A stretch of DNA of 64,000 nucleotides from Lepeophtheirus salmonis (GCF_016086655.4 NC_052140.2:11842001-11906000), one strand, 5' to 3'. Shown: positions 1 to 10,829, counted from the stretch's first letter. The notes: generated by a model not told the origin, from the letters alone. A program made the numbers and translations.

Positions 1-109
1 AATTATACTTTCAGCTATCAAATATGATACTTTTTAACATTTTGAATATATTTGTCTTGAAGCTATGAGCCTCTGAATAAAAAGCTCCTATTTTCAACTT
101 TAAACAGGC

Positions 110-970
110 GGTGGCAGAACCTGAAGAAGACCCTCAGGATATACTGGGGACTCATGGCTGACCAAGCTGTGTGACAAAGTTCTTCAGAATGCGGGTGCTG
201 TTGTGGCGTCTCCTACTGGCCTTGCATCTAGATGGAATAGTCTAGGTGGTTGAAGTCTTTGCTCAGAAGTCCCTCCCAGAAGTCCTTTCCTAGAAGTGCA
301 TGCTGACTTGGAGCCACTCTGCCAACGATAGATTTGATCCATGGGATAACTTTGATGTCCAGAATTTTGATGGGCTCATCAGCCTTCAGCCTGTATCCTA
401 AAGGGAGCCAAAAAGAATTTAGGGCATCTCGTTAGGATGCAACCAGGCATAACATCATCACTGAAGCAGAGTGCTTGTAGGTGCAGATATATCGGTGTTC
501 CCCTGCTATATCCCCAAATGCAGTATTTGGTCATTATGCCGTTTAAAGATAGGGTCCACAGTAAAGGTCTTCTCGTCAGAAAAGATCATGAGTCCACAGG
601 TTCCCTTGTGATGGCTCAGGATCTTTTTTGCACTCTCCATACGGACTTTACTCTGATGTTCTGTCAACAGAGGCCGCGGAATACGCTGCAGAAACTTTCC
701 TCTTACCCTTTTTAGAGGCCTGGACACCTCTGGTGGGGACTTATTAATATTCCTGGCCATATCTGCTATTGAAGAATTGGGTTTTTTTATTGAAGGCCAA
801 CTTCTGGCGGTTGGCGGACTTAGAAGGTTTCCTGCTTGCTCCGGGAGAGTGTCTGAGGTACTTCACGGCCTTTAACCGCATGGAAACATTGTATATCGTC
901 TTTCTTGAGGTACCACTCTACTCATGGATGACCTTCTAGGTCAATTCCGTACGGAGGAGCGCATAGTGGC
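110..970 (-). pseudogene. Near-complete mariner-type transposase pseudogene
   Basis: Decayed cut-and-paste transposase. Read on the minus strand, it begins near 970 with a helix-turn-helix (motif TSRKTIYNV), then a basic linker. An open stretch of 84 codons (760 to 506) carries a recognition-helix region (EVSRPLKRVRGKF) and the first catalytic aspartate in FSDEKTFTVDP near 575-577. Downstream the frame breaks, but residues like the family's IKILDIKVIPWIKS appear near 300-370, and the third catalytic motif survives as LDYSI near 232-250. The block holding the second aspartate is not recognisable, so it is probably deleted. Two relatives of the same type lie at 41.24-41.55 kb and 44.99-45.37 kb, also on the minus strand. 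Stops and frameshifts make it non-functional. Family membership is firm from the motifs; the subfamily is not resolved. Confidence 0.8.
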
Positions 971-2290
971 ACCCAAGACAATGTTTTTCTTAGCAATCAA
1001 CAGCTATTATGTGTTCTAGAACATTGTTCATCGGAATATTGTAAAAAAGTTACTCTTAACCTCTCAAAATTTGCATAGTAGAGATGAGTAAATAATAAGG
1101 GTTGACCCAGTAAATATAAGATATAACAAAAAATATTAAGAAAACAAAATAAAAAGATATTAGCATCTAAGTTAGGTCCTTCATTTAACTTGATTTACTT
1201 GGTCGTATTTGTGTTCTACGGCTTAAATAACATTAATATATATGGGTTTCAGTCTTTCAAGACCTTTATTTTGTTGCATAGTGTTATACATAACTTTTGA
1301 ATAAGATATTTTGATATTGAATTTTACATTTTCTTTGTCAAAAGAAATTAACTCTAAAACCTGTTCATGAAAAGCTATTTATAGAGAAATAAAAAATGAC
1401 AAATCACTCCTAACTAAAATACGAAAATGCGAGTTATTCAATATATGGACATATGTCAACTTTTTTCTGATTCATTAACCTTGTCTGATTGCCTGTTGGA
1501 AAAAGAAAAGTTATGACGTCGAACACTGTATAATTGTAAAATATTGAACCCTACTAAAATATATGTCACTCTTGTTGTTCGTTTATTTAATATATATTCA
1601 ATGGTTAATTGAAGGAATTATATATAATTAAATGAAGCTTATATTATGAAATAATTAAATATAAGATTTCCCGTAGGTGTAAAACCCCACAAAGTTGAGG
1701 TAAAACAGGATTCCGGGAGAGAAAGCCTAGTATATTTGTAAGATCCAGTATGTGAGTTATATAAGTTTTGTTTCCCCATGTTTTTAAAAATCCACATTGT
1801 ATTCAATCATTTTTTTTTTCATATTTAAATGACTTTAAAAAATGGGAAACAAACTTTTTCTTTTGAAAAAAAATAAAAATGATGACGAATTCCATAAGGA
1901 TTAGCAAATAAACAAACCAACTTATATAAACAGCAAATTTAATTATATTAAAAAAATATTTTTATATTTGCTTGCATCAATTGTTTTTGTGTGTGTTGTT
2001 GTATTATTTTGTAATCAATCCAAATAAAATTATATTGATATATAAGGACCAACTCATACATAAAAATATATAGTAACTAATTAGGCAGTTCATTTGTAGA
2101 GATGTAAAAAATATGACATTTAACGCGTGTGTGTTTTTTTAATTTTTTCTGAGCAATATTTAGTAACTTTATGAAATGTATTATAATTATTATTTTATTC
2201 TTGAATATGGAACGTATCTCGATAAAAAGTAACTAATACATGAAGTAAAAAATTCTGAGTGATTTTTTACCTTATTTTGACAATCAAATT
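971..2290. other. AT-rich stretch without a supported gene
   Basis: No open frame with protein-like composition was found on either strand. A short segment at about 1665-1735, with the motif CGGGAGA and a preceding GTAAAAC, resembles 23.88-23.95 kb and is listed separately. The rest is poly-A/T runs and simple AT sequence. Confidence 0.5.
1665..1735 (+). repeat. Dispersed repeat J, copy 1
   Basis: About 70 bp that aligns by eye with 23880-23950 in the same orientation: both have TTTC(C/T)(C/T)GTAG(G/A)TGTAAAAC, then a CCGGGAGA/CCCGGGAGA block, then GCCTAG. Only two copies were noticed, so family status is tentative. Confidence 0.4.
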
Positions 2291-2640
2291 AATATATGTA
2301 GTTAGAATTATCCGATGATTAAGATAATTCCAAACGGTTTTTGACTAATTTTCATTTCCTGAGCAATTAAATAAGTGCTCACATGCTAGTCCAACTCTTT
2401 GATTTCCATAATTTTATATACATTTTCGACATCCATATTACAAGAACGGAATCGTTGAAACCAACGTTTTGCTGATGCATTCGATGCTGTATTGGGACCA
2501 TAAACATCACATTTTTTTGCCCCACTGCCTCACCTTTTCACGTTGTTCGTTGCAATACTGAATAATGTATCGAATTATCTCTTTTTACTTCCACTTTGCA
2601 ACGCTGTAACACACCACTGGCTTCGTCCAACACAAAAATG
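2290..2640 (-). pseudogene. Mariner N-terminal DNA-binding remnant (SETMAR-like)
   Basis: Minus-strand remnant of the amino-terminal half of a mariner transposase. The first helix-turn-helix appears as CDVYGPNTAS followed by KRWFQRFRSCNMDVEN near 2430-2510. The second appears as KIMEIKELD, HVSTYLIAQEM and KTVWNYLNH toward 2300, with stops and one frameshift between. The order and the W-F-x-R-F and H-V-S-x-x-x-I-A motifs match the DNA-binding domain known from SETMAR-type mariners. No catalytic domain follows: the sequence below 2290 shows no continuation. It is therefore a truncated, dead copy. It differs from the SPDLNPLD mariners that dominate the window. Confidence 0.65.
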
Positions 2641-2781
2641 TGAATCAACTTTTTTTAAGTGTACCCTTAATCTTTAGCATACTTTAAGCTTTTTTTTTAA
2701 TGCCATGAATTAAAAGTGAGATATAGCTCACTAAAAACATTTAGCAAAAGATCCTCAGAACATTTTACCTAACACAATATT

Positions 2782-3010
2782 AGTGCATGTGCTCTTAAAA
2801 GACTGAAAGCCGCTCTGAGGATTTGTTGGAATCGGAGTAGAATTGAGAATCGACGCCGGAGTAATGCCAGCCTATATGGCCTTGCTTGATACGGAGTTGG
2901 ATGGATGTTTATATCCTTCATGTAATACCTGCTTTCAGTTAATATAATAAAACGTTATTATAACTCAGCTGCTTCTCTTTCCATTACTCTTCTAGTAACT
3001 TCAACATGGC
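2782..3010 (+). repeat. Dispersed repeat family A, copy 1
   Basis: About 230 bp, one of roughly a dozen related copies. Diagnostic blocks in order are GTGCTC, GAGGATTTGTTGGA, GTAGAATTGAGAATCGAC, GGCCTTGCTTGATACGGAGT, TAATAAAACGTTAT and a TC-rich tail ending near TTCAACATGG. Family A is described in the findings; its class is unresolved. Confidence 0.75.
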
Positions 3011-3039
3011 GTCCAGAACGTTCAGTTTTCTTGTGCCTA

Positions 3040-3316
3040 TATATAACCACTTATAAACTGTTCTAATTTAGTTTCTAGAGGCGTTTTGCCGTTAATAAAG
3101 TAATCCTTAATCAAAATACATTTTTTATTTTCGTCCTTTTTGGAAAATCATTCCACTTTCTCAATACAAACGAATGTCAAACAGAAAAAAACGACATATC
3201 TGGCTAAAAGTCGTTGTGTGTTCTTCCAAGAGATGATACTAATTAAAAATAACCAAGATACGCGCCAAAAGTGCCATTTCTTGGACTTCGTACGCACTTT
3301 TCAAACGATCCTCGTA
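3040..3316 (-). pseudogene. Mariner 5' end with terminal repeat and start of ORF
   Basis: Read on the minus strand from 3316, the sequence starts with TACGAGGATCGTTTGAAAAG, which resembles a mariner terminal inverted repeat, followed by a short leader. Codons similar to the amino terminus of mariner transposases (IKDYFINGKTPLETK near 3070-3130) come next. The remnant stops near 3040, where family A copy 1 is close by. Only the 5' end survives, without a partner terminal repeat nearby. This family differs from the minus-strand remnant at 2290-2640. Confidence 0.55.
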
Positions 3317-3319
3317 TAA

Positions 3320-4320
3320 TATTTTACTAAAATGTATTAAAGTGCAACTTTTTTACCTGAAACAAGCCTGTTGTTAATTGTGAGTATATTAAAATATAAT
3401 TTTGTATCGGAAAACACGCTTATTTCAAATATAATTTTTCTCGTTATATTACTTCTATGAAATGATTTCCATCTCATCAAATTATTTAAAAAAAAAAAAA
3501 AATTTAGGTTAAAAATGGACTGTCTAATTTTGCCCGTTAGAATAAATAAATTTTTAATGCGGGTAGAGATGGGAAACACGTAGAGAAAAATAACAATTTT
3601 TGAAATAAGAAAAGGAAAAAATGTTAGTACTATTAATTTTTTTGTTCATTTTTTAATAAATAGATCGCCTTGGCGTTATCAACTCGCTCTGAATGATGAA
3701 TTTCTGCCAACTTCTGCTATTGTTTTTTTTAAATGTTTTTAAAAATTATAATATAAACAGGGTGGGAATTTTAAATGTGGAACAAGTTTAGACCTCAATA
3801 TCTGGAAACCCCTTTAATCTTTGTTTCTAAAAGTGTGCTGATTAGATTTAACTGACAAAACTGCCTAAAAAAAACACAAAATCCTTTAGGTGTCCTCTAT
3901 ACAGTGCACACTCCCACAGCCCATACGATTTTTTAAAACTATGTAAGAAACCCCTTTTTCTTAAAACCTTGTAAATATTGTTTAATCGAAGTTATTTTCT
4001 ACTATTTTTATGTTAAAAAAACTTCATGTCACTATGAAAAGTTTACTTACAGTCGTTTATAATTGTTACTTGCTTTTCCCTAAAGCAACATTTAGATATA
4101 TAGTCGCTAATTATCGTATAGAATTTGTTCATATAAATAGTTATTTACAAATTTTGCGAATGTTTTGTAGAGTACGAATATACAAAATCCCAACTATTTG
4201 TGTGTTTGCATGATTTATGATATATAATTTAAAGTAACCACAATTTGAGGAAATCGTGTAAATACTGTATTTTTTTTTTTTTTTAAATGCACCAACAAAA
4301 TAAAATACTCAAAAACTAAT
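3320..4320. other. AT-rich stretch without a supported gene
   Basis: Short ATG-initiated frames occur on both strands (for example 80 codons ending at 3337 on the minus strand and 67 codons from 4010 on the plus strand). Their composition is that of AT-rich noncoding DNA, and no domain motif was recognised. Confidence 0.5.
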
Positions 4321-4329
4321 ATCCTACCA

Positions 4330-4580
4330 ACAGAACTAGTCCCCAGCATGGGCCCTCATGGACTTGAAGAGATTGGCCTGGTCTGTTTTCTTTAACTCCT
4401 CCAGATCCAGTTGAGGCTTTTTGACAGAGCCCTATTTCCTCTCCAAAATTTCAGTGTTGCTGACGGCGTAGACAGTGGTTCCGGAGACGCCCAACTTCTT
4501 GGCGAGTGCGAATTGAAATTTTTCGATCACGTTCAAGTGTCATTTTCTCGAGTTGTACGTAAGCTAGGGAGCTTAAATTG
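4330..4580 (-). pseudogene. Mariner N-terminal helix-turn-helix remnant
   Basis: Minus-strand segment coding for the first DNA-binding module of a Tc1/mariner transposase. The motifs are LAKKLGVSGTTVYAVSNTE, then an in-frame stop, then KKPQLDLEELKKTDQAN and FKSMRAHA, which corresponds to the start of the second helix-turn-helix. The sequence is GC-richer than its surroundings, as are the other transposase remnants here. Nothing of the catalytic domain follows. One stop lies within about 65 codons, so the copy is dead, but the reading frame is otherwise continuous. Confidence 0.7.
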
Positions 4581-4731
4581 ATTTTTTTATGTATCTAATT
4601 GTTTATGCTTTAATATATAGAAATATAAAATAACTTCAATCACTCAATCCTACTTAATTATTGAATTAGGCAGTGTTCAGATTTCAATGGACCACCCCTA
4701 ATATGCTTGTATATTTAAAAAAAGCGTAGAA

Positions 4732-5045
4732 TTAACCTTGACAACCCTGACAATTTGAAGAATGTTAGAAAGAGAGGAATTTCTTTGTTATGACATTTTA
4801 TTAGATTAGCTACTACAAACAACTATAAATATAGGCAGAAGGATACAAACTCCACTCCGGATCTACCCAAGAAATGGGCAGGAATTATCCGGATGTTTTG
4901 ATTGTCAATTCTACTCTGAGTCTTGAAATTTTATTTACATGGAAGTCCATCGACGTCAATTCCACCCTTTTGTATAACTCAACCTTTGATACGAAAAGAA
5001 GCATAAAAAAGGCCCCAAATCATCTGGTAGTAAGTAAAATAAGTC
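4732..5045 (-). repeat. Dispersed repeat family A, copy 2
   Basis: Reverse orientation: TTAACCTTGACAACCCTGACA, TGACATTTTATTAGATTAGCT and GTCAATTCTACTCTGAGTC match the reverse complement of the family blocks. It leads directly into repeat E at 5105, the same arrangement as at 29.7-30.3 kb. Confidence 0.7.
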
Positions 5046-5104
5046 AAGCACACCAAATGCTTTGTATTTCTTAAGTATTCCCAAACTATTATTGTCATAT
5101 ATTT

Positions 5105-5283
5105 TTTCGTCGATTTTTATAATGAATTACATAAATTGCAAGATATTCAAATCAAAAGTATTTTATTCCATAATTTATTAGGTATAATATTGTTTTTAAT
5201 ATGGCTATACATTGTATTTCTATATGATAGCCAAATTTTCTTCCTAGAAATAATAAAATTGCCAATATATATATATATAAATA
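5105..5283 (+). repeat. Repeat E, copy 1, left part
   Basis: Matches 30130-30335 by eye: shared blocks include TGAATTACATA, TATGATAGCCAAA(A/T)TTTCTTC and a final (A/T)GCAATATA-like segment. It is cut by the 2-kb long-TIR element; the right part resumes at about 7287. Confidence 0.65.
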
Positions 5284-5288
5284 TGAAG

Positions 5289-5690
5289 GTGTCCCATAAA
5301 ATCAAAAGTAACTTTTCAAAAATGCTTAACCCCATTTTTTTTTTCTATTTGATCTCAGCTACTCAAATATAAGAAAAAAATCTCTAAGACAACGATAGCA
5401 GGTACCGACGAGAGCTTAGATTCAATTCAATGACTTGATCAAAGGAGTGGACTTAGAAATTAACATTTAAATGAAAATTGTATCAAAATTTCTTATCATA
5501 AATGTATTTTAACAGGTTTCACTATAAGTAAATAGATGTATGTCTGTTGTGTAAAACTTTGGTTTGACTAATTTGAAGTATCTCCAAGCAATTCAGTAAA
5601 ACGTGTTTCAACTTTCCCCAGTCCACCCTACTCTAAATAAAGTGATAATGTTGAGTTTATCTTTCAGAACTGATAAGTAATACTAGTCTA
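5289..5690 (+). repeat. Left long inverted repeat of the 2-kb element
   Basis: Pairs with the reverse complement of 6935-7282. Similarity is clear by eye with several small indels, and the outermost bases read GTGTCCCA. A third sequence with a TTAGAGTGTCCCA terminus occurs at about 9352, suggesting more copies of this end nearby. Confidence 0.7.
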
Positions 5691-5859
5691 TTTCATATAT
5701 CAGGATTATTTTTACTTAATAACGCAATAAAATAATGTTATTATATCAATCATTATATGGTGCTTTGACTGTTAAAATACATTGAAGCCAAGGCATAACG
5801 AATATATTAACAATAAATAAACATTTATGTAATAACGCTATATTATACTCCTTATTCAT

Positions 5860-6682
5860 TTTAAGCTGGGAGCTTAATGAGGATATTTTCCGAGATTATA
5901 TTCCTCTGCCCATCCAACGAGCTCATTTTAATTTTTTATCATGGTCTTCTCCTACAAATATATCAAACATAGTTCTAAGAGCTCGAGTTAATCATCTCTC
6001 ACAATTTATTTTTGAAGCTCACTCTAATAGTATTCTAATAAATCTTCGATTGTTGAAAGTTATATTTTACTTTGTACTTTTGACTCTAAGGAGTATATTT
6101 TGAAGGAATCTATATTTTTCGTATAATCTTTTAATTTTTGAAAGAAAAGAAATTTGAATTTTTACATTTTTGATTTTGACTTTGAGAACATTATTTAAAA
6201 TCAGTTCATGAAGATGATGACCCCAAGTAAATTAAAGCATTTCTCTTTCAAATTTTTGTCCAACAGCATGACAGTATCATCAAGACGACGAGTATTTGAA
6301 GTTGTGGCATCAAAGCTCAGAGAACTTGCACATTTTCTTTGAGTTCCCAGTCTGGGATTGTTTTCCATATGTAAAGACAATCGGCCAACTTTTTTACTTT
6401 CATCTTCTAGTTATTCAAAAAAGGCAATAATTTTCTATACCATATTAAAGATACAACATCTGGTATTTTGCCTTTAAAATCGATTTTTATGCTGTTCGCC
6501 CACTCTTTTCTTCGATCACTCCCTATCCTTTGGATATGAGATTTACTAACAGGAAATTCATGAATATTCAACCCCAATGAATCAATAGTTGCTTCAAGAA
6601 TAAAGACTGTATCTCTTATACTTAATTGAAACCTATCTAATCCAGCTACTAACTTTAGAGTAATTAAATATTTCTTAACCAT
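5860..6682 (-). pseudogene. Transposon-like gene inside the long-TIR element
   Basis: Minus-strand coding remnant. The first 91 codons (6682 to 6407) are open and include LDRFQLSIRDTVFILEATI and FPVSKSHIQRI. After a gap the segment SFDATTSNTRRLDDTVMLL appears near 6270-6330, then HHLHELILNNV after a frameshift near 6200, and further on LELLELCLIYL near 5950-5990. From memory, this order (S-K-x-x-I-Q-R, then F-D-T-T-x-S-N-T, then H-H-x-x-E-L-x-L, then L-L-E-L-x-L-x-x-L) is shared by a set of uncharacterised proteins found in many invertebrate genomes. I cannot name their superfamily. Stops and frameshifts make this copy dead. Its position between long inverted repeats suggests that it encodes the element's own transposase. 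Confidence 0.55.
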
Positions 6683-6934
6683 TTTTCGGCTTTTTATTTC
6701 ATGTGATATTAGTTTGAAATGTTATAGATATAAATCAGAAAAAAATTCAAACAGAATGTATATTATTTTGGAGCTGCTAGTCTGTAATTGCCTTTGAAGT
6801 GTAAATCTAACAAGGTCACAGCATTTCTTTAATTTGAAATTTAAATTGTTATATGTCAAACCTCACTGTCTTCAAAATATACAAAGAATTATTAGAATAC
6901 TATTATGATGAATAATAAAAAGTTATTATTTATT

Positions 6935-7282
6935 AATTTTGAAAGATAAACTCAACATCAACACTTGATATAAAATAGGGTCGACTGGATAAAATTGAAA
7001 CACGTGTTACAGAATTACTTGGTGATACTTCAAAGTGATCAAAGTTTTACACAATAGATCTATATACTAATAGTCAAACGAGTTAACATACATTAATTAT
7101 AAGTACTTTTGGTTTAATTATTTAAATATCCAGTCCACCCTACAATCAAGTCATTGACTTTAAGCTCTTGTCGGCACCTGCTATCATTTTCATTGTTTGA
7201 GTAGTTGAGATCATAAAAAAAATTGGGGGGGGGGGCATTTCAAATTTTTGAGGAAAAAATTTATGTATATGTCTTGGGACAC
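6935..7282 (-). repeat. Right long inverted repeat of the 2-kb element
   Basis: Inverse of 5289-5690. It contains a run of eleven G at about 7218-7230, matching an A/C-rich spot (CTTAACCCC) in the left arm. The two arms have diverged independently, which argues for an old insertion. Confidence 0.7.
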
Positions 7283-7286
7283 TCTA

Positions 7287-7440
7287 ATATATATATATGC
7301 AACAAAGGATCAACAAGAAATTTGTGTTCCTGTCCTTTTGGAAACAAAGCATTAATATTCATAACTTAATACTTCCTTTATTTGTCAAAAAGAATTAAAT
7401 ATGAAATAGCCATGACGTATCAAGTCAGAGTAGGGAATTG
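7287..7440 (+). repeat. Repeat E, copy 1, right part
   Basis: Matches 31150-31300: ACAAAGGATCAACAAG(A/G)AAT, CTGTCCT, GGAAACA and GAAATAGCCATGAC occur in the same order. At its right end CAGAGTAGGGAATTGAC may be a worn family A start. Confidence 0.65.
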
Positions 7441-7603
7441 ACAATAAAATTCATAGGGTGTTTAATAACTACTTTTTGAACTTACAGTTTTTAGTAGATA
7501 ATTTGTATTTACATACATTTTTCGTTGATACCTCTGTGGAAAAAAAAAAAAACCTATTAACCGATATCTGTACTAAGAAAGTACTATGTACTTCTTTTTA
7601 TGC

Positions 7604-8152
7604 TCAAAAATACGGGGACGAATAGAAGGACAAGTTGTTCCAATCCTCCATGATCACAGCCTTCAGGGCATTTACATTCGGGTGAGAAGTGTTGTTCGTC
7701 TTGCCTTCTAAGATGATCCAAACAGCTAAGTCCAGGGGTTGCAAGTCAGGGGAGGAAGAAAGACAAAAGGCATCCAAATGTTGCACCTTCTTGGACGTGT
7801 ATGCCAGGGCGCCGTATTTGATGAATACATAGATGTCCATGGGGAACGTACTCTTCAACCATGGCAAGACATGGTAGCTCAGGACCTTGTTGAAGTGTTG
7901 ACTTTCTCGTTGGCCGTCTTGAAGAAGTAGTGAGGCATCTTGCTGGCCACTGGACGCTACGGCGTCGATGACCATGAACTGAGCTGGATGTTTGGTCCTG
8001 AAGGTTCTCTTGATCTGAGCTATTGATTCAGCAAAAAAGAAATTATTTCTCATGTTCAGAAAAGCGTAGAATGTGAAGATCTTATTGTCGAAGAACACCT
8101 TGGGAGTTGAGGAAATCCACACTCTCTGTCGTTTTGTTTGTTGCTCGGACAT
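7604..8152 (-). pseudogene. Mariner transposase catalytic-domain ORF, 182 codons
   Basis: Longest clean mariner-related frame on this side of the window. Residues 20-28 (FFDNKIFTF) correspond to the FSDEK motif and keep the first catalytic aspartate (D22). TKHPAQFMVIDAVASSGQ (53-70) matches the conserved core strand, and the VLPWLKS block is at 94-100. The second motif reads YVFIKYGALAYTSKK: the expected aspartate is tyrosine (Y112). The third motif is SSPDLQPLDLAVW with D140. Only 27 residues lie between positions 112 and 140, against 37 in the family, so about ten residues are lost. The DNA-binding half is missing. Catalysis is not possible without the second aspartate, so this is treated as a pseudogene although the frame is open. 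Confidence 0.8.
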
Positions 8153-8284
8153 TTTTGATCTTAAGAAAAAAGGAAAAAAACAATCATAGAGTTGAAGCTC
8201 TTTTGAATGGCACTATGTAAAAAATTTTTACCATTGAGGCTAGACAGCATCGAAGATAATTCTAATTGTTGAGTCCTCACCCTG

Positions 8285-8410
8285 TAACACTATGGAGCAA
8301 ACAGAGTGAATAACATTTAAAAAAATTAATCTTTCCTTTCTGAAAAAGTAAAAAAAGAATGTGTGCTATAGGCGGATCATTAAATTATCCTAATTTTTTT
8401 TTGTTCTATT
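8285..8410 (+). repeat. hAT-like MITE family G, internal fragment
   Basis: Reverse-complement match to about 53735-53860, inside the hAT-like MITE. Shared blocks are ACTATGGAG(C/A), AATCTTTCCTTTCT, GTGCTATA(G/C)GCGGATCAT and TTTTTGTTC. No ends were found here. Confidence 0.55.
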
Positions 8411-8859
8411 TGTCAATTTAAAAAAATAAAACTGAGAGGAAAATTAAAGGGTGTTAAAAAATGACTGATCAACATGTCATTTTCAATTGAAAAAAGGCTT
8501 GCAAGATTTTTAATTTATTTTTCTTTGTCTTTTTTCAAGTAATTATCATTGATACACATATGTACAGGGCTGCAAACAGTACAGGTACAGGGAAAATGTG
8601 CTCTCGATAAGTTTTTAGTTCCTTTAATTGGTTAGATGGAGTTGTATAAATTAAGGATAGGTAAACACTATAGTATTACATTTACTCAATCTGATCTAGG
8701 AATTGTCTTTTAATTGCATATATATAAAATATATTTTCTGTTCTACGATCCACTGAGACGCAAACCTTGGCACATTGAGAATACTCTTTCTCGACACAAT
8801 ATCTATTAAGCTACGTCGTTCCATCATAAGGTGCCTACCTTTCATGAACTCTGTGCGTA

Positions 8860-9190
8860 TGGTCTTCATGCATGATAATCATCCCCAAGTTGCTTTTCAT
8901 GGCAAAATGGTAGTCCAAGTAGTCTCATAGAAGTCGTTGGCGAAGCAATTCCTCAGTTGGGTGGGGTCCTCCATGATTTTCTTCTCCAAGCTAAGTCAGA
9001 ACCCCGGATCCCTCTTTAAATTGTACCCTGCACTTCCTACTTTCCCGGAGAGGTCTTCTCCATCATTCTTCATCATGACCACCTTAAAAACCAGGGTTCT
9101 GGAGCACTTCACAATGCCCATAATCCTCGTCCCTTCAACTACATTACCTAGCAGATCTGACATGTACTGCCTTTTGACTTTTTACTACCT
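8860..9190 (-). pseudogene. Mariner N-terminal DNA-binding remnant
   Basis: Minus-strand segment with the two helix-turn-helix modules of a mariner transposase: VKCSRTLVFKVVMMKNDGED near 9040-9110, a GSAGYNLKRDPGF linker ending in a stop, then LEKKIMEDPTQLRNCFANDF near 8900-8970. It stops before the catalytic domain. It could be the missing amino half of the ORF at 7604-8152, but 700 bp of unrelated sequence lies between, so I keep them apart. It lies between a CAGGGCTGCAAA-type segment at 8567 and an inverted ACAGGTAC segment near 9340 that could be the ends of a host element. Confidence 0.65.
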
Positions 9191-9584
9191 CATCAAAACG
9201 AGATGACGAAATGTTTTTTTTTATGATGGTGTATGCAAAAAGAATGACTGAACCATAATGTCAAAAAGTAATCACTAATCTTACTAGAGTAATGAAAAAA
9301 TTAACATTAATTATCAATCCACGTTTTTTTTGCCCGTACCTGTAATGTACATTAGAGTGTCCCATTAATGTATTTTTTTAGCTATGCAGGAAAAAGAGGC
9401 ATTAAAATTTGATTAATTTTGCACAAATTATGAAAATAGAAAAAAAAAAAAAATTGGTCATAATTTGCAGGACTTTAGCACTGGTCAAAGGTTTAAAAAA
9501 AGTTTAGGTCTTCGTAGATTTACCCGTATGTCTAAAATAATACAAAAATGAATTTTGAGATTTATTTGACGATTAAAATAATGA

Positions 9585-9670
9585 AGGGCACTCGGTAGAG
9601 CGCAAAACCTTCACCTTGGTCATTTTTTGGCGTGACCTTGACCTTGGCCTTTGACCTTGACCTCTGAAAA
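9585..9670 (-). repeat. Repeat H terminus with TGACCTT steps
   Basis: Contains CACTCGGTAGAGCGCAAAAC and a row of TGACCTTGACCTT-type steps. The inverse of the first motif (GAGGTTTTGCACTCTACCG) occurs at 40378-40400, with weaker versions at 55460, 60600 and 61335. It is a recurrent terminus of a dispersed element of unknown class. Confidence 0.55.
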
Positions 9671-10204
9671 TGAATTGGCCTCTTAGAGAGACCATATATG
9701 TAGACACGTTAAATTTATACGTCACCCTTCCCTACACATCAAGGAACCCTCCTATTATCCCAAAATACACCCTAGCTCTCAGATTGATTCGTGATGTACT
9801 GGGACTCAAGGAAGTTTAAACTGCAGCACTGCCGTATTTATAAGCTTCTAATATGTTTAAAAAAACGCCCATGGGCTGTGGACTCCATGAGGCAAGTTAA
9901 ATTCTTGCACTTTTGCTTCACTGAGCATCAAAGAATCCGTCTAATATCCAAATTATACCCGGCCCTCAGATAGTAAAGGTCAAGTATATAAAAAAGTCAT
10001 TTGAAGTCCACCATTGAGTTTCTGGAGTATTAATAACCTACTTGAGAAATTACAGGAAAATCCATCCATTAGTTCGTACGTGATTGAAGGACTTACACAT
10101 ACGGTCAGACTTTCACATTTAATATATAAATCTAGATAAATAAAAATAATGATGAATCCTGTATTTTAATTCTCATTGGCGAAATAAAGAACTTTTGTCT
10201 TCTC

Positions 10205-10330
10205 CTTTCAAACCTTGAACAGGATGTGCTGCTACCTATGGATGATATCGTAGAAAAATGAAATTTGGCATGGATAATTTTCATACCATCTGACAGCTTT
10301 TATTGTTAAAACAGTTATCGAAATTTGCAA
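10205..10330 (+). repeat. hAT-like MITE family G, right-end fragment
   Basis: Aligns by eye with 53985-54110 in the same orientation: CCTTTCAAAC(C/T)TTGAA, AAAAATGAAATTT(G/T)GCAT, TTTTCATACCAT(C/A)TGACA and ATCGAAATTTG. The final terminus is not recognisable in this copy. Confidence 0.55.
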
Positions 10331-10829
10331 TTTTTGTGCGTCAGGAATAATTGAATAATTTCTGGGAAATATTTATATTTGGATTTGTGAAACAATAGTA
10401 ATATGTAAATAGAAACAAGGATTTATACTTAATACCAAAATTATATTGATGCATGATATATTTATTTACCTAGGTAGTTAGTTTTGTAAAGCCTTTTATT
10501 ATGTTGATTTAATTTTTTTTCTCTACTCAGGTACATATATATATCGTTAATTTATTCCCTTCTATTCATACGTCTACATAAATACATTCATACTCGTATA
10601 TTATCTTTATATGATTCTTTGAATTTCCCTTTCTCGTCTTTTTTTATTTTCTCTTTTTCTCAGTTGAGTGATCACTGTTTTTGAAATAAAATACCGTATA
10701 CAAACTATCTATGCTGTCACTTTGGTAGCCTCTCTGGGCAAACTCAAGCACATTAGCTGCTCATAGTATTTTTTGGTTAAATAACTTGTACAAATCTTTA
10801 GCAGTTCGAAAATAATAGAATCTATTGAC

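Larger units (their letters stand above)
5284..7284. mobile_element. 2-kb DNA element with long terminal inverted repeats
   Basis: Bounded by GGTGTCCCA (left, 5288-5296) and its inverse TGGGACAC (right, 7275-7282). The two ends are inverted copies over roughly 350-400 bp. Shared blocks in the same order include CTACTCAAA, GATAGCAGGT(A/G)CCGAC(G/A)AGAGC, CAATGACTTGAT, TTGTGTAAAACTTTG, TTTGAAGTATC(T/A)CCAAG(C/T)AATTC and GATGTTGAGTTTATCTTTC. The interior carries a decayed reverse-strand gene (5860-6682). The element interrupts repeat E in a TA-rich site; the exact end bases and the duplication cannot be fixed because the target is (TA)n. Superfamily is unassigned. Confidence 0.7.

Noticed and set aside
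506..760. Plus-strand 92-codon frame at 437-715 as a gene
   Set aside because: It is the antisense of the FSDEK-bearing mariner frame.
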